From the IMG/VR virus record IMGVR_UViG_3300044798_000207, positions 1 to 43,908 of that record: a stretch of 43,908 nucleotides of DNA; one strand, 5' to 3'. The position numbers and the translations under genes were made by a program. The stretch comes from a virus. This document shows, in pieces, positions 24,488 through 31,243 of the stretch (positions are counted from its first letter, which is position 1; the number at the start of each line of letters is the position of its first letter). Under the pieces are notes generated by a model. The model searched no databases. It had not been told where the DNA came from and worked only from the letters and a program-made list of their open reading frames with translations.

Positions 24488-25671
24488 TTCAACTCCCCCC
24501 AATTCTCTCCCGTCTTGAGTTTAAGTGGTATGACCAGCACTTTGTTGTGAACAACCATCGGTGCGCAAATAGCAAGCTCCGCTGTAACTTTGAACACGTC
24601 CACATATTCCGGTAAGCATTGAGCCAAAAATCCATCGTGTGTTTGAATAAGCAATTCAGGCATAGGATCAAACAGAATTGTACTTGTTTCAAGCATTCCC
24701 ACAATTTCCATTTCCTTACATCCAAACAACCTCACCAGCCCCTGATTCAAATAATCCGCACACGTCGATTGAGGCACAAACGCCAGCATCTTCCTGACCA
24801 GATCCTCGTTAGGGCGACCCAGGAACAAGCGTCTTCTGCCGAGAGGAGTAACCAGTACCCGTTCTCCCGTAGGCCAATTTACAACCTTACCCAACGCATC
24901 AAGTTGAGGGAGAACCTTCGCCCGGATCTCCCGGTGAAAAGCCGGTATTCTTGGAAATCTTTTAAAGTATTGATTCCGAACTTCTTTAAAGATGGCCACA
25001 GAGCATTCGGCAACTTCGGCTCCATGCTTAACTCCGAGGCCATAATGAGTGCCATGAGTAATTCGCTTGCTTTTTCCATACGGCTTATCCGGTGAATTGT
25101 CTTCTTCAATTTCTTCTTCCTTCAGCCCATAAAGCTGACTGGCAATGTATTTATGAATGTTAGCATTGGGATTCTGACAAACCTTCATCAACTCCACTAC
25201 TTCAGCGTTCCAGTAGAATATTCTCGCTTCAGCCTGGCGTAAATCCCCTTCCACCAGGACCATACCCGGATCTGGAATAACGATTTTCCTAAACGCTTCG
25301 GGAAGGTTTTGCTGGTCCGTCCCAGTGTCATCATCAGTCTTGCGAGAAGAAAGCCGCCCAGTATCGGTAACAGTTTGTGAATACTTCGTGTGCATCCTTC
25401 CATCAGGGTCCAAAAGGCTTGGTCCATATTCTGCTCTTTCCTTGTCCGCTTTTCTGTAGTCTTCCAGGGCCTGAATGACCCCGGATTTATCCCGCTTCTT
25501 CAGGGCCTTAATTGCACTCTTACCAGTTGTAATCTTCTTCTTTTTGGTCTTCTTGTCAATGGTAAACTGCTCCGGCATCCCCAAGGTTTCATACAGTAAT
25601 GCAGCAACCTGCTTCGGGGAGTTAGGGTTGACTTCGTTTGAAGGAGATTTTACTTTCTTCGTTCGGGGCAT
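24484..25671 (-). CDS. DNA polymerase, family A: palm/fingers half of a split enzyme
   Basis: 395 residues from ATG 25671, which overlaps the stop of the small gene upstream (TAATG) with GGGAGGAG as site. It begins in the thumb (NPNSPKQVAALLYETLG, about 15-31) and then has TGRLSS (104-109), QNLP (121-124), motif A GDLRQAEAR (142-150; D143, E148), motif B from K202 to YG (210-211) and motif C QTHDG (343-347). Compared with E. coli Pol I, the F762 position is H206 and the motif C Glu (E883) is G347. The exonuclease half is a separate gene (25936..27249). Together they make the phage replicase. Confidence 0.88.
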   Translation of the reverse strand: MPRTKKVKSPSNEVNPNSPKQVAALLYETLGMPEQFTIDKKTKKKKITTGKSAIKALKKRDKSGVIQALEDYRKADKERAEYGPSLLDPDGRMHTKYSQTVTDTGRLSSRKTDDDTGTDQQNLPEAFRKIVIPDPGMVLVEGDLRQAEARIFYWNAEVVELMKVCQNPNANIHKYIASQLYGLKEEEIEEDNSPDKPYGKSKRITHGTHYGLGVKHGAEVAECSVAIFKEVRNQYFKRFPRIPAFHREIRAKVLPQLDALGKVVNWPTGERVLVTPLGRRRLFLGRPNEDLVRKMLAFVPQSTCADYLNQGLVRLFGCKEMEIVGMLETSTILFDPMPELLIQTHDGFLAQCLPEYVDVFKVTAELAICAPMVVHNKVLVIPLKLKTGENWGELK

Positions 25672-25949
25672 TACTCCTCCCATTCGAAAGTAACTTTAAG
25701 TGAGGTATTGGGGGGAATTCCACGCGGAATACAAATGGATTCGGTTGCTGCAAGAAAGCCTTGATTTGAAATTAAATTTATGGTTTTTGTTTTCTTCTCC
25801 CTTACAACCTCCCAATCATCCGCGCATAATTCTTCTTCGGTCCTTGCATAGAGCACGCGCGTTAAGGAGGTCAGCTTTACAAACATGTAACGAGCAGACT
25901 TAATTCTTTGCCCAAACTTTGCTTTCTTGTATGCTTCAATTATGTTCAT
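25671..25949 (-). CDS. DUF2829/Tad2-like small protein between polymerase halves
   Basis: 92 residues. The opening IIEAYKKAKFGQRIKSARY and the segment RTEEELCADDWEVV match the two most recognisable blocks of DUF2829 proteins ('..EAL.AlK.GkrV.R..' and '..lLAeDWev'), but the central part is shorter than usual and a 40-residue extension follows. Some DUF2829 members (Tad2) bind the signal nucleotide of Thoeris defence, so an anti-defence role is possible, not shown. The start overlaps the exonuclease gene by 14 bases. The C-terminus FEWEE encodes the ribosome site of the polymerase gene. Confidence 0.5.
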   Translation of the reverse strand: MNIIEAYKKAKFGQRIKSARYMFVKLTSLTRVLYARTEEELCADDWEVVREKKTKTINLISNQGFLAATESICIPRGIPPNTSLKVTFEWEE

Positions 25950-27249
25950 TTAATTCCTCCTTCTTCGTTAATAGATTCCACTTCTCCTTCGTCATCGTAT
26001 ACTTCTTCGCAACCTCCGCCCTAACCTCCTCCAAAGCTTCCTTGTTAATATTTACTCCTCGATTTCCCATCCCAAACAGGATATGAAACAAAGGCATTTG
26101 GTACTCACGAAAGAACGCCATTAAATTCAACTCCTCCAACTCCAACGCCAACTTCTGCCAAATTTCGGCTGTAACTGAAGCATGAAGAGCATTGTACCTT
26201 CCTCTCTTGTCATCCTCATTCCAACCTTTGGGGTGAAGAATCCCATCAAGGTTACAATAAATCGAAGCCAAGTAACCAAGATCATGGGGAAGCTCTGGAT
26301 ACAGGACGTGGTGGGCAAGCATGGTATCGGCGTACAACCGCCCGACTGGCATACCAATCTTTACCAGCTTGCCCATATCGTACGTTCCGTTTTGGGCAAC
26401 TAATAAATATGAATCCCGTAGTAATTGCCTGACATTTGTTTTAATTTCTTCTTTGCTTGGCCCCTGGTCCAGCGCAATGCTGATACTTGGACCTTCATCA
26501 AGAGCAAAAGCAATACGATCAATCCAAGATCCTTTATTTTCAATATCAAACGCAATGCAACGATGCCGTTGTAACGCCAACCCTTGAAGAAACTCCAAAG
26601 CATAATCATCCTCCCAAATTAACTGGCGTTCCGGGATTTCAAGTCCGCGTGTTTCGCTTTCCCTTTTGGCCTTCTTAATGTCAAGGATAAGCGTAATGCG
26701 CCCAGACCCGTACGTGTATTTAACACCACCTTCCCCTTCGCGTTCCTTTTTAGAAGGTTTGTCTCCCAATCTGAGTATGTAAGCGGGATGGAACGAGCAA
26801 AGTACCTTAACAGGTTCGGAAACCATTGTGAACGGATAAACGATACCTCTATGCTCCGTGATCCCCAACTTTCCAGCAAGAGCCTGCAAGGCAATGTTAC
26901 CCAATCCGAGAACGACATTAGGTTTCCAGAACTTAACCAAATCTTGTATTCCCTCAAAGCACTCCTCCCAGGTTATCCCTGTTTCACTCAGCCTCTCCGC
27001 AATATCCTCCGGGGGCCTTACGGGACTCACATTCGTCACAAAACAATTCTCCCTCTTCACTCCAGCCACAGGTAACACGGCATTTAGAAACCTCCCACTC
27101 TTCCCCACGAACGGCATCCGGGCCTTCTCCTCCTCCTGACCCGGAGCCTCTCCCACTATCCACAACTTTGACTTTGGATTTCCCGACCCCAAGCAGCTTA
27201 TTAGCTTGAGATTCGAGCATTTTTTTATTAGCGTATCGTACTTCTGCAT
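25936..27249 (-). CDS. UDG-like domain fused to 3'-5' exonuclease: N-terminal half of split SPO1-type DNA polymerase
   Basis: 437 residues from ATG 27249 (GAGAGGAGTTCG). Residues 1-165 are a family-4-type uracil-DNA glycosylase fold: GEAPGQEE (33-40), PFVGKSG (46-52), FHPAY (153-157). The four Fe-S cysteines of that family are not conserved (C11 present, others lost). Residues about 228-375 are a DnaQ/Pol I proofreading domain: Exo I FDIE (D235, E237), Exo II NGTYD (287-291), Exo III YNALH (352-356), where His replaces the metal-binding Asp. The tail (380-410) is the first thumb helix. This is the domain order of phage SPO1 polymerase, with the palm half encoded separately at 24484..25671. 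Confidence 0.82.
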   Translation of the reverse strand: MQKYDTLIKKCSNLKLISCLGSGNPKSKLWIVGEAPGQEEEKARMPFVGKSGRFLNAVLPVAGVKRENCFVTNVSPVRPPEDIAERLSETGITWEECFEGIQDLVKFWKPNVVLGLGNIALQALAGKLGITEHRGIVYPFTMVSEPVKVLCSFHPAYILRLGDKPSKKEREGEGGVKYTYGSGRITLILDIKKAKRESETRGLEIPERQLIWEDDYALEFLQGLALQRHRCIAFDIENKGSWIDRIAFALDEGPSISIALDQGPSKEEIKTNVRQLLRDSYLLVAQNGTYDMGKLVKIGMPVGRLYADTMLAHHVLYPELPHDLGYLASIYCNLDGILHPKGWNEDDKRGRYNALHASVTAEIWQKLALELEELNLMAFFREYQMPLFHILFGMGNRGVNINKEALEEVRAEVAKKYTMTKEKWNLLTKKEELNEHN

Positions 27250-27433
27250 CGAACTCCTCTCCACGGAATTGAACTATGGCAAAGCAATGCTCAAGATTGT
27301 GTTCTACGCCCTTCGGGGTCGGAATCTGTTTCTCCACCATCTGGGAGACGGTGTTCAGGTCCAGCAACTCTTGGTTCGTCATGAACTGCTTCTCGATTGC
27401 CAGGTTGATCCACTTCAACCTTTCTGGGGTCAT
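26984..27433 (-). CDS. Hypothetical protein overlapping the polymerase N-terminal gene out of frame
   Basis: 149 residues. ATG 27433 has a canonical AAGGAGGAAGAGC site, so initiation is likely real. The first ~61 codons are unique sequence (TPERLKWINLAIEKQFMTNQ and on); the last ~88 codons lie inside the UDG-exonuclease gene in another frame, with a Gly/Ser-rich stretch and several Cys (CDEC). The functional part may be just the N-terminus. A programmed frameshift into the polymerase frame is possible but no clear slippery site was identified. Confidence 0.45.
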   Translation of the reverse strand: MTPERLKWINLAIEKQFMTNQELLDLNTVSQMVEKQIPTPKGVEHNLEHCFAIVQFRGEEFDAEVRYANKKMLESQANKLLGVGKSKVKVVDSGRGSGSGGGEGPDAVRGEEWEVSKCRVTCGWSEEGELFCDECESRKAPGGYCGEAE

Positions 27434-27626
27434 GCTCTTCCTCCTTGTTTGATGTTCCGCCGAGAACCGAATCCTTATAATCAGCCTTCGCCTTCTCCAA
27501 AAAGTTCCTCATCAATTCCGTCAATATCCGCGTCTCTGACTTCCTTGGCAGAAGCGCGAAGAAAGCCTTCCAGTGGGCCTTTAACTCATGGTCTACTTCA
27601 AAGTGCATTTGGGCTCTGTTGGACAC
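27291..27626 (-). CDS. Putative ribbon-helix-helix protein
   Basis: 111 residues from GTG 27626 (AGGAGGGAATTATA). Residues about 7-45 (MHFEVDHELKAHWKAFFALL, then SETRILTELMRNFLEK) have the strand-helix-helix pattern of RHH DNA-binding proteins. After residue ~64 the frame overlaps the next gene (27433) by 143 bases and becomes low-information charged sequence. It could be an early regulator binding the operator-like repeats, which is inference. Confidence 0.45.
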   Translation of the reverse strand: MSNRAQMHFEVDHELKAHWKAFFALLPRKSETRILTELMRNFLEKAKADYKDSVLGGTSNKEEEHDPRKVEVDQPGNREAVHDEPRVAGPEHRLPDGGETDSDPEGRRTQS

Positions 27627-27808
27627 TATAATTCCCTCCTCCTCTTCGTTACGAACTTTTCGATGCGATCTATACTCTCGTCCCGCTCTTCTCCGAGGTC
27701 TCGTGTAAGTATATCAAGTAATTCTCCTAATAGCAAGCGAGTATGTTCGTCTTTTGCCGCTTCTTTTTCCTTTTCTTTGTCGTTCATGTATTGTCTATCA
27801 AGGGTCAT
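27626..27808 (-). CDS. Small charged helical protein (60 aa)
   Basis: 60 residues, highly charged and probably one long helix (NDKEKEKEAAKDEHTRLLLG). ATG 27808 overlaps the previous gene end by 4 bases; its TAG overlaps the next GTG. GGAGCATACACA precedes. Function unknown. Confidence 0.5.
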   Translation of the reverse strand: MTLDRQYMNDKEKEKEAAKDEHTRLLLGELLDILTRDLGEERDESIDRIEKFVTKRRREL

Positions 27809-27999
27809 TGTGTATGCTCCTCTATGCTTGGTAACTCAAACGTCTTGGCAATGAAACAGCGAAAATCACACACCTCCGTACGCTCGAACTCCTTGAGCAA
27901 AACCTCCATCAAAATCTCTTCACTCAAGAATCCAACTCCGGTAAAAACTGCCGGACCGTTTGGTACTGGATAGCTTGTAACGACTGTTAAAACGGGCAT
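27805..27999 (-). CDS. Hypothetical protein (64 aa)
   Basis: 64 residues from ATG 27999 with GTGGAGGAAGT ahead. N-terminal third hydrophobic/beta (MPVLTVVTSYPVPNGPAVF), then an amphipathic helix and a short acidic tail. First gene after the structured RNA region. Not recognised. Confidence 0.5.
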   Translation of the reverse strand: MPVLTVVTSYPVPNGPAVFTGVGFLSEEILMEVLLKEFERTEVCDFRCFIAKTFELPSIEEHTQ

Positions 28000-28020
28000 A
28001 CTTCCTCCACTTTTTCAATT

Positions 28021-28129
28021 GCCCCCGTGCCGGATTTGAACCGGCGTAGCATTTTGTTCTCTAAGGTACTATCCGGTCTTCTCTTAGAGCCATTTATTTC
28101 TGCTGCTCAACCACCACGCCGACGGGGGC
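28021..28129 (-). tRNA. tRNA-like RNA with perfect acceptor and T arm, expanded interior
   Basis: Read on the minus strand, 109 nt: an 8-bp acceptor-type stem GCCCCCGT/ACGGGGGC and directly inside its 3' side a canonical T arm GCCGG-TTCAAAT-CCGGC. The interior is not a normal tRNA: about 32 nt in place of the D arm, a 7-bp stem CTCTAAG/CTTAGAG with a 17-nt loop, and a 13-nt linker. No CCA and no assignable anticodon. It may be a degenerate or intron-bearing tRNA or a tRNA mimic. Treat the isotype as undetermined. Confidence 0.5.
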
Positions 28130-28135
28130 GAAGTT

Positions 28136-28204
28136 GCTTCCGTGGAGAGTACCCTTTACGGCCCACGCTCTCTTTCTACCGCACGCTTTAGGGATCACGG
28201 AAGC
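28136..28204 (-). ncRNA. 69-nt folded RNA element next to the tRNA-like RNA
   Basis: Ends pair perfectly over 9 bp (GCTTCCGTG/CACGGAAGC); inside, CCCT/AGGG and CGG/CCG pairs are possible. It is tRNA-sized but has no T-loop sequence, so it is not a standard tRNA. It ends 6 nt from the 109-nt tRNA-like element, in a 213-nt gap (28000..28212) without a gene in a gene-dense operon. Confidence 0.45.
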
Positions 28205-28212
28205 TTCTTTGT

Positions 28213-28626
28213 CTACTCCTTAATCGGCGTAAGTGCCTGGATCTCATTCTTCGTCACACCTTCATATTCGCTGACCTTCAACTTGCCGATGCAATGCTGC
28301 CCAATGGCCACATCGGTGTCAAACGCCGACCCGCTGCAAGCCATGGGAAAGGCCCTTCGCAGCATGGCCATGAACCCCGTACCTTTGACGGCGTTGTAAT
28401 CCTTGGGGAACTTGCCTTTGTGCACGGACTTCTGTGGGTCCTCGTCGTCGATCTGAAAGGCAACCTTCATGTACCTATTGCCTGTCTTTTCGCTGGTAAA
28501 GAATGGTGTTCCGCTTGCTTCGTCCATCCTGACGGCCACCAACTTTAGCCTATACTTGCCACTGGGAGCAACTCCCAATATCTCCTCTTCTTGTTGCTCT
28601 GTCATCTCTGTATCAACTAACGGCAT
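28213..28626 (-). CDS. Putative ssDNA-binding-type early protein (DUF669-like)
   Basis: 137 residues. ATG 28626 is chosen (GGGAGGTGATTGAGA ahead); an in-frame TTG lies two codons upstream. Pattern APSGKYRLKLVAVRMDE, then MKVAFQIDDEDP, then a helix, resembles DUF669-type proteins that act as phage ssDNA-binding proteins and often lie next to Sak4-type recombinases, as here. No acidic tail typical of SSB is present. The call is tentative. Confidence 0.5.
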   Translation of the reverse strand: MPLVDTEMTEQQEEEILGVAPSGKYRLKLVAVRMDEASGTPFFTSEKTGNRYMKVAFQIDDEDPQKSVHKGKFPKDYNAVKGTGFMAMLRRAFPMACSGSAFDTDVAIGQHCIGKLKVSEYEGVTKNEIQALTPIKE

Positions 28627-28816
28627 TCTCAATCACCTCCCTTTGTTTTTTGCATTCTTCGTCATACGGCCCGTAGATTTCATACAAAACCTGTCCCGTA
28701 GAAACTTCAAGAAGATCCAGCAATGCGTGAGCTTCCTGCGGAGTTTCCAAAACCAGCGTTATTGCCCTGTACGGCGGTAGGTGTCTTGGGACTTCTTGTG
28801 TAAAAGCTCTTGCCAT
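28613..28816 (-). CDS. Hypothetical protein (67 aa)
   Basis: 67 residues from ATG 28816 (GGGAGGATGAA). Two short strands and two amphipathic helices (PPYRAITLVLETPQEAHALL). Ends 14 bases inside the next gene. Not recognised. Confidence 0.5.
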   Translation of the reverse strand: MARAFTQEVPRHLPPYRAITLVLETPQEAHALLDLLEVSTGQVLYEIYGPYDEECKKQREVIENAVS

Positions 28817-28843
28817 TTCATCCTCCCTTTGCTTGAATTTTTT

Positions 28844-29032
28844 TTAGGCCGCAATAATGCTGATCTTCTGTACGGTCTCTGTGGCGTCGTCTTCCAAGAG
28901 ATTATTCTGGGCCGCAATTTTGGTTTTGTAGACTAAAAGAGCATCAAGATCATCGACAACGACTCTCCCCTTCTTGTCCAAAATTGCATAAGCCACTTTC
29001 AACAGATTAACTCCTTCGCAACATCCCTTCAT
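28844..29032 (-). CDS. Hypothetical protein (62 aa)
   Basis: 62 residues from ATG 29032 (AAAGGAGGTGGAGAAAC). Begins MKGCCEGVN; mixed beta/alpha. 15 bases separate it from the upstream gene. Not recognised. Confidence 0.5.
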   Translation of the reverse strand: MKGCCEGVNLLKVAYAILDKKGRVVVDDLDALLVYKTKIAAQNNLLEDDATETVQKISIIAA

Positions 29033-29047
29033 GTTTCTCCACCTCCT

Positions 29048-29308
29048 TTATTCCTCCCACTCGAAGGTTATTTTTGTGAATTCTCTTGGTTTACCGGTTA
29101 TATAATCATGAAACAATTCTGCTGTTAGACGCGCCTCCTTTGAACTGCCCCCAATGTCCTTCCCAGCAAAAGAAGCTCCAGTGACAACAACTGTCGTTTT
29201 CTTATTCCGAAGTTCTGGAATCAACTCTTCCAAAGCAACGCGGGCTTCTGGATATACAGCCAATATTTGTCTTGCTGTTGGAATATAAATTTCACGACAA
29301 TAGTTCAT
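29048..29308 (-). CDS. Hypothetical protein ending TFEWEE (86 aa)
   Basis: 86 residues, ATG 29308 in ATGA overlap with the upstream stop. The last residues ITFEWEE match the end of the unrelated gene 25671..25949 (VTFEWEE). In both cases the codons for these residues contain GGGAGGA, so the protein end doubles as a possible ribosome-binding purine tract. Otherwise unrecognised. Confidence 0.5.
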   Translation of the reverse strand: MNYCREIYIPTARQILAVYPEARVALEELIPELRNKKTTVVVTGASFAGKDIGGSSKEARLTAELFHDYITGKPREFTKITFEWEE

Positions 29309-29487
29309 TCTGTCTCACCTCCCGCCGTTTCTGTATTTGGTACATCTAAATCTTCTATGGCTTCTTTTAATACTTTAGCAAATGCTCTGCACTCGTCTAC
29401 ATCCAAAAATCCCAGATCAAAGCGCGCATTTTCGATTTCCACATGTACTTTTTTGTAGGCAGCGTACTTTTTTATAAAAATTTTCAT
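29305..29487 (-). CDS. Hypothetical protein (60 aa)
   Basis: 60 residues from ATG 29487. Beta strand (KIFIKKYAAYKKVHVEIENA), then an acidic helix. ATGA overlaps at both ends couple it to the Sak4-like ATPase gene upstream and the next gene. Its end codons include GGGAGGTGA, the site for the next gene. Not recognised. Confidence 0.5.
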   Translation of the reverse strand: MKIFIKKYAAYKKVHVEIENARFDLGFLDVDECRAFAKVLKEAIEDLDVPNTETAGGETE

Positions 29488-30308
29488 TCTTGCGCGCTCC
29501 CTTCTGCATCGGGATTCACTCCGCCCAACTTTTCAAGCCTGGTCAACAACTCCAATCCTTCCGTTGCCACCTCCTCCTTCTTCAAATTCCCCCAATCGGC
29601 CGGGGTCTGTCCAATGTACCCAAAAAACTTCGTCCACGTAAACTCCTGAATCCGGGGAGGCAGCGCCGGAAATTGGCTCTTTCCTAAAGGCGGCATGAAC
29701 AAAGCGTCTGGGAGTTTCTTGTTCGCCTCCCTGGTCAGCACTGCTACCGCTTGACAAATCTGCCAAATTGGAGCCAGGAACTTTGCTTGCTGCCTCCCGG
29801 TGGGCTTGTTGCCTACAAATTCTCCTCTGGTGTGAATGGTGAAAATGCAACTTTTCGTTAATCTAACCAGGATCTTCAACAACTCCCTCAACAAAGTCTT
29901 CTTCGCCCTTCCCCACATAAAGGAAATGTTTTTCTCTTTGTAAGCATCCGACAACGAAGGATCCTCCCACGTATTCTCGATAATCTTATCCTGAATAAGC
30001 TCTACAGTATCAATAACCGTAATACGCTTTTTGGGTGTCTCCCTTTTTTCGATCTTCGTAACCAAAGCATCGAAGAATTTGAGGATGTGATCAATATCCA
30101 AGCATGTCTCAAGCGTGAAGATGTTCTGGTACTGTTCCAGCATCAAATAGGGCTCTACACTTCCGTGCGTGTCTATGACCAACAATTCATCCTTGGGCAC
30201 TCCAGCCTTCCGGGCCATAACCAATAGGTCCAAACACGCCAGGGTCTTGCCCACGCCGAATGCTCCGGCCAGTCCCATCGCTCTGAATGGTAACTTGAAT
30301 TCTCCCAT
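29484..30308 (-). CDS. Sak4-like RecA-fold ATPase (AAA_24 type)
   Basis: 274 residues, ATG 30308 with GAAGGAGGTTTA. Walker A GAFGVGKT (15-22) and Walker B ITVIDTVE (96-103) with the spacing of phage RecA-core single-strand annealing/ATPase proteins (Sak4 group). C-terminal 60 residues are variable. It would bind ssDNA and promote recombination or replication restart, probably with the small ssDNA-binding candidate at 28213 and the nuclease at 30398, a common trio in phage recombination modules. Confidence 0.7.
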   Translation of the reverse strand: MGEFKLPFRAMGLAGAFGVGKTLACLDLLVMARKAGVPKDELLVIDTHGSVEPYLMLEQYQNIFTLETCLDIDHILKFFDALVTKIEKRETPKKRITVIDTVELIQDKIIENTWEDPSLSDAYKEKNISFMWGRAKKTLLRELLKILVRLTKSCIFTIHTRGEFVGNKPTGRQQAKFLAPIWQICQAVAVLTREANKKLPDALFMPPLGKSQFPALPPRIQEFTWTKFFGYIGQTPADWGNLKKEEVATEGLELLTRLEKLGGVNPDAEGSAQE

Positions 30309-30397
30309 TAAACCTCCTTCTACACAAGCGCTTTTGCCTTAAATCCGCGTCTTTTGCTCGGCTGTGGGTCTTTGCCCATCCGAAAATCGTAAAGTGA
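30309..30397 (-). other. 89-nt gap between nuclease and ATPase genes
   Basis: No gene over 20 codons. Two tiny minus-strand frames exist: a 20-codon frame starting in an ATGA overlap with the nuclease stop, and a 19-codon basic frame (MGKDPQPSKRRGFKAKALV). Neither has a good ribosome site, so neither is called. It holds the site for the ATPase gene. Confidence 0.4.
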
Positions 30398-31243
30398 TCA
30401 TTCTGGTTTGAGCTCCTTTTTGTTAAACTGCATTTCCGCCATAACCTTCTTCTCTTCATCCGAACACAAGCATAAACTCTTATACTCACACCCTCCGAAC
30501 GTACCGCAGGCTTGAGGAGCGTTTTTGGGCCAATATTCAATGTCTTGATAGTGCATTATATCTTGCGCTACTTGAATGACATCCTTCTCAAACTCCTCAA
30601 TCAAAAAGTCCTCCACCGTAATCGGGTCCCGGATAAACACGGACTTCGGCGGGTCTGCTTTTACTTTGGGATATATAAGGCCTTTGACAGAGTTCTTATG
30701 CAACCATGCAATCGTAACTATGACCTTCCTTACCTTCTCCCCCAGGATCTTGGATTCCAGCCACAAGTAGCCACATATTTGATTATTAGGTTCATCAACA
30801 AACATTCCAGGGAAGGTTGAGGTTTTATTTTCCTGTATGGCGCGAGTATCTCCAAAATAGCCTCTTCGATCTTGCTTTCCGACGAAGTCCACGCCTTCGC
30901 AGAGAGGATATGACAAAAGGATCTCGCCGCCGTTGTCAGTCCATTGCTCCTTCCCAAAGAATTCCTTTTCATACGCCCTCAACAACTCCTCCATTTTCTT
31001 CTTATTGCGCACAAGTTTCGTAGTATCCAACCCCTCAAAAGGTTCCCACAGGCTCAAAGCACCCGCCAAGGCCAATTCTATATCGCGTGTTTCGTATAGA
31101 ACGGTCAGCCCTTTTTGATAGATCCTTCCAAATTCCAGGGCAATGCGTGGGCCCGTGGGAACCAGCCTTTGATTGTAGGAATAATCATACTTCCGATGAC
31201 ACAACTGAAACAACCCCATGCTTGTGGGACTCAATCTAAGCAA
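30398..31243 (-). CDS. PD-(D/E)XK nuclease, Cas4/RecB type with Cys cluster
   Basis: 281 residues from TTG 31243; AAGGAGTAACTGAAA supports this start, which yields the typical opening LRLSPTSMGLFQLCHRKYDY (residues 2-20). Catalytic elements: D125 region (GKQDRRG) and E138-x-K140 (QENK). C15 with C-terminal CGTFGGC...C (about 249-262) matches the four-Cys Fe-S pattern of AddB/Cas4-like exonucleases. It probably resects DNA ends for recombination with the adjacent Sak4-like ATPase. Confidence 0.75.
   Translation of the reverse strand: MLRLSPTSMGLFQLCHRKYDYSYNQRLVPTGPRIALEFGRIYQKGLTVLYETRDIELALAGALSLWEPFEGLDTTKLVRNKKKMEELLRAYEKEFFGKEQWTDNGGEILLSYPLCEGVDFVGKQDRRGYFGDTRAIQENKTSTFPGMFVDEPNNQICGYLWLESKILGEKVRKVIVTIAWLHKNSVKGLIYPKVKADPPKSVFIRDPITVEDFLIEEFEKDVIQVAQDIMHYQDIEYWPKNAPQACGTFGGCEYKSLCLCSDEEKKVMAEMQFNKKELKPE

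Noticed and set aside
28021-28129. Selenocysteine or suppressor tRNA
   Set aside because: The 8-bp acceptor fits selenocysteine tRNA, but no TCA anticodon loop exists; a CTA in the interior is not in a proper anticodon loop.
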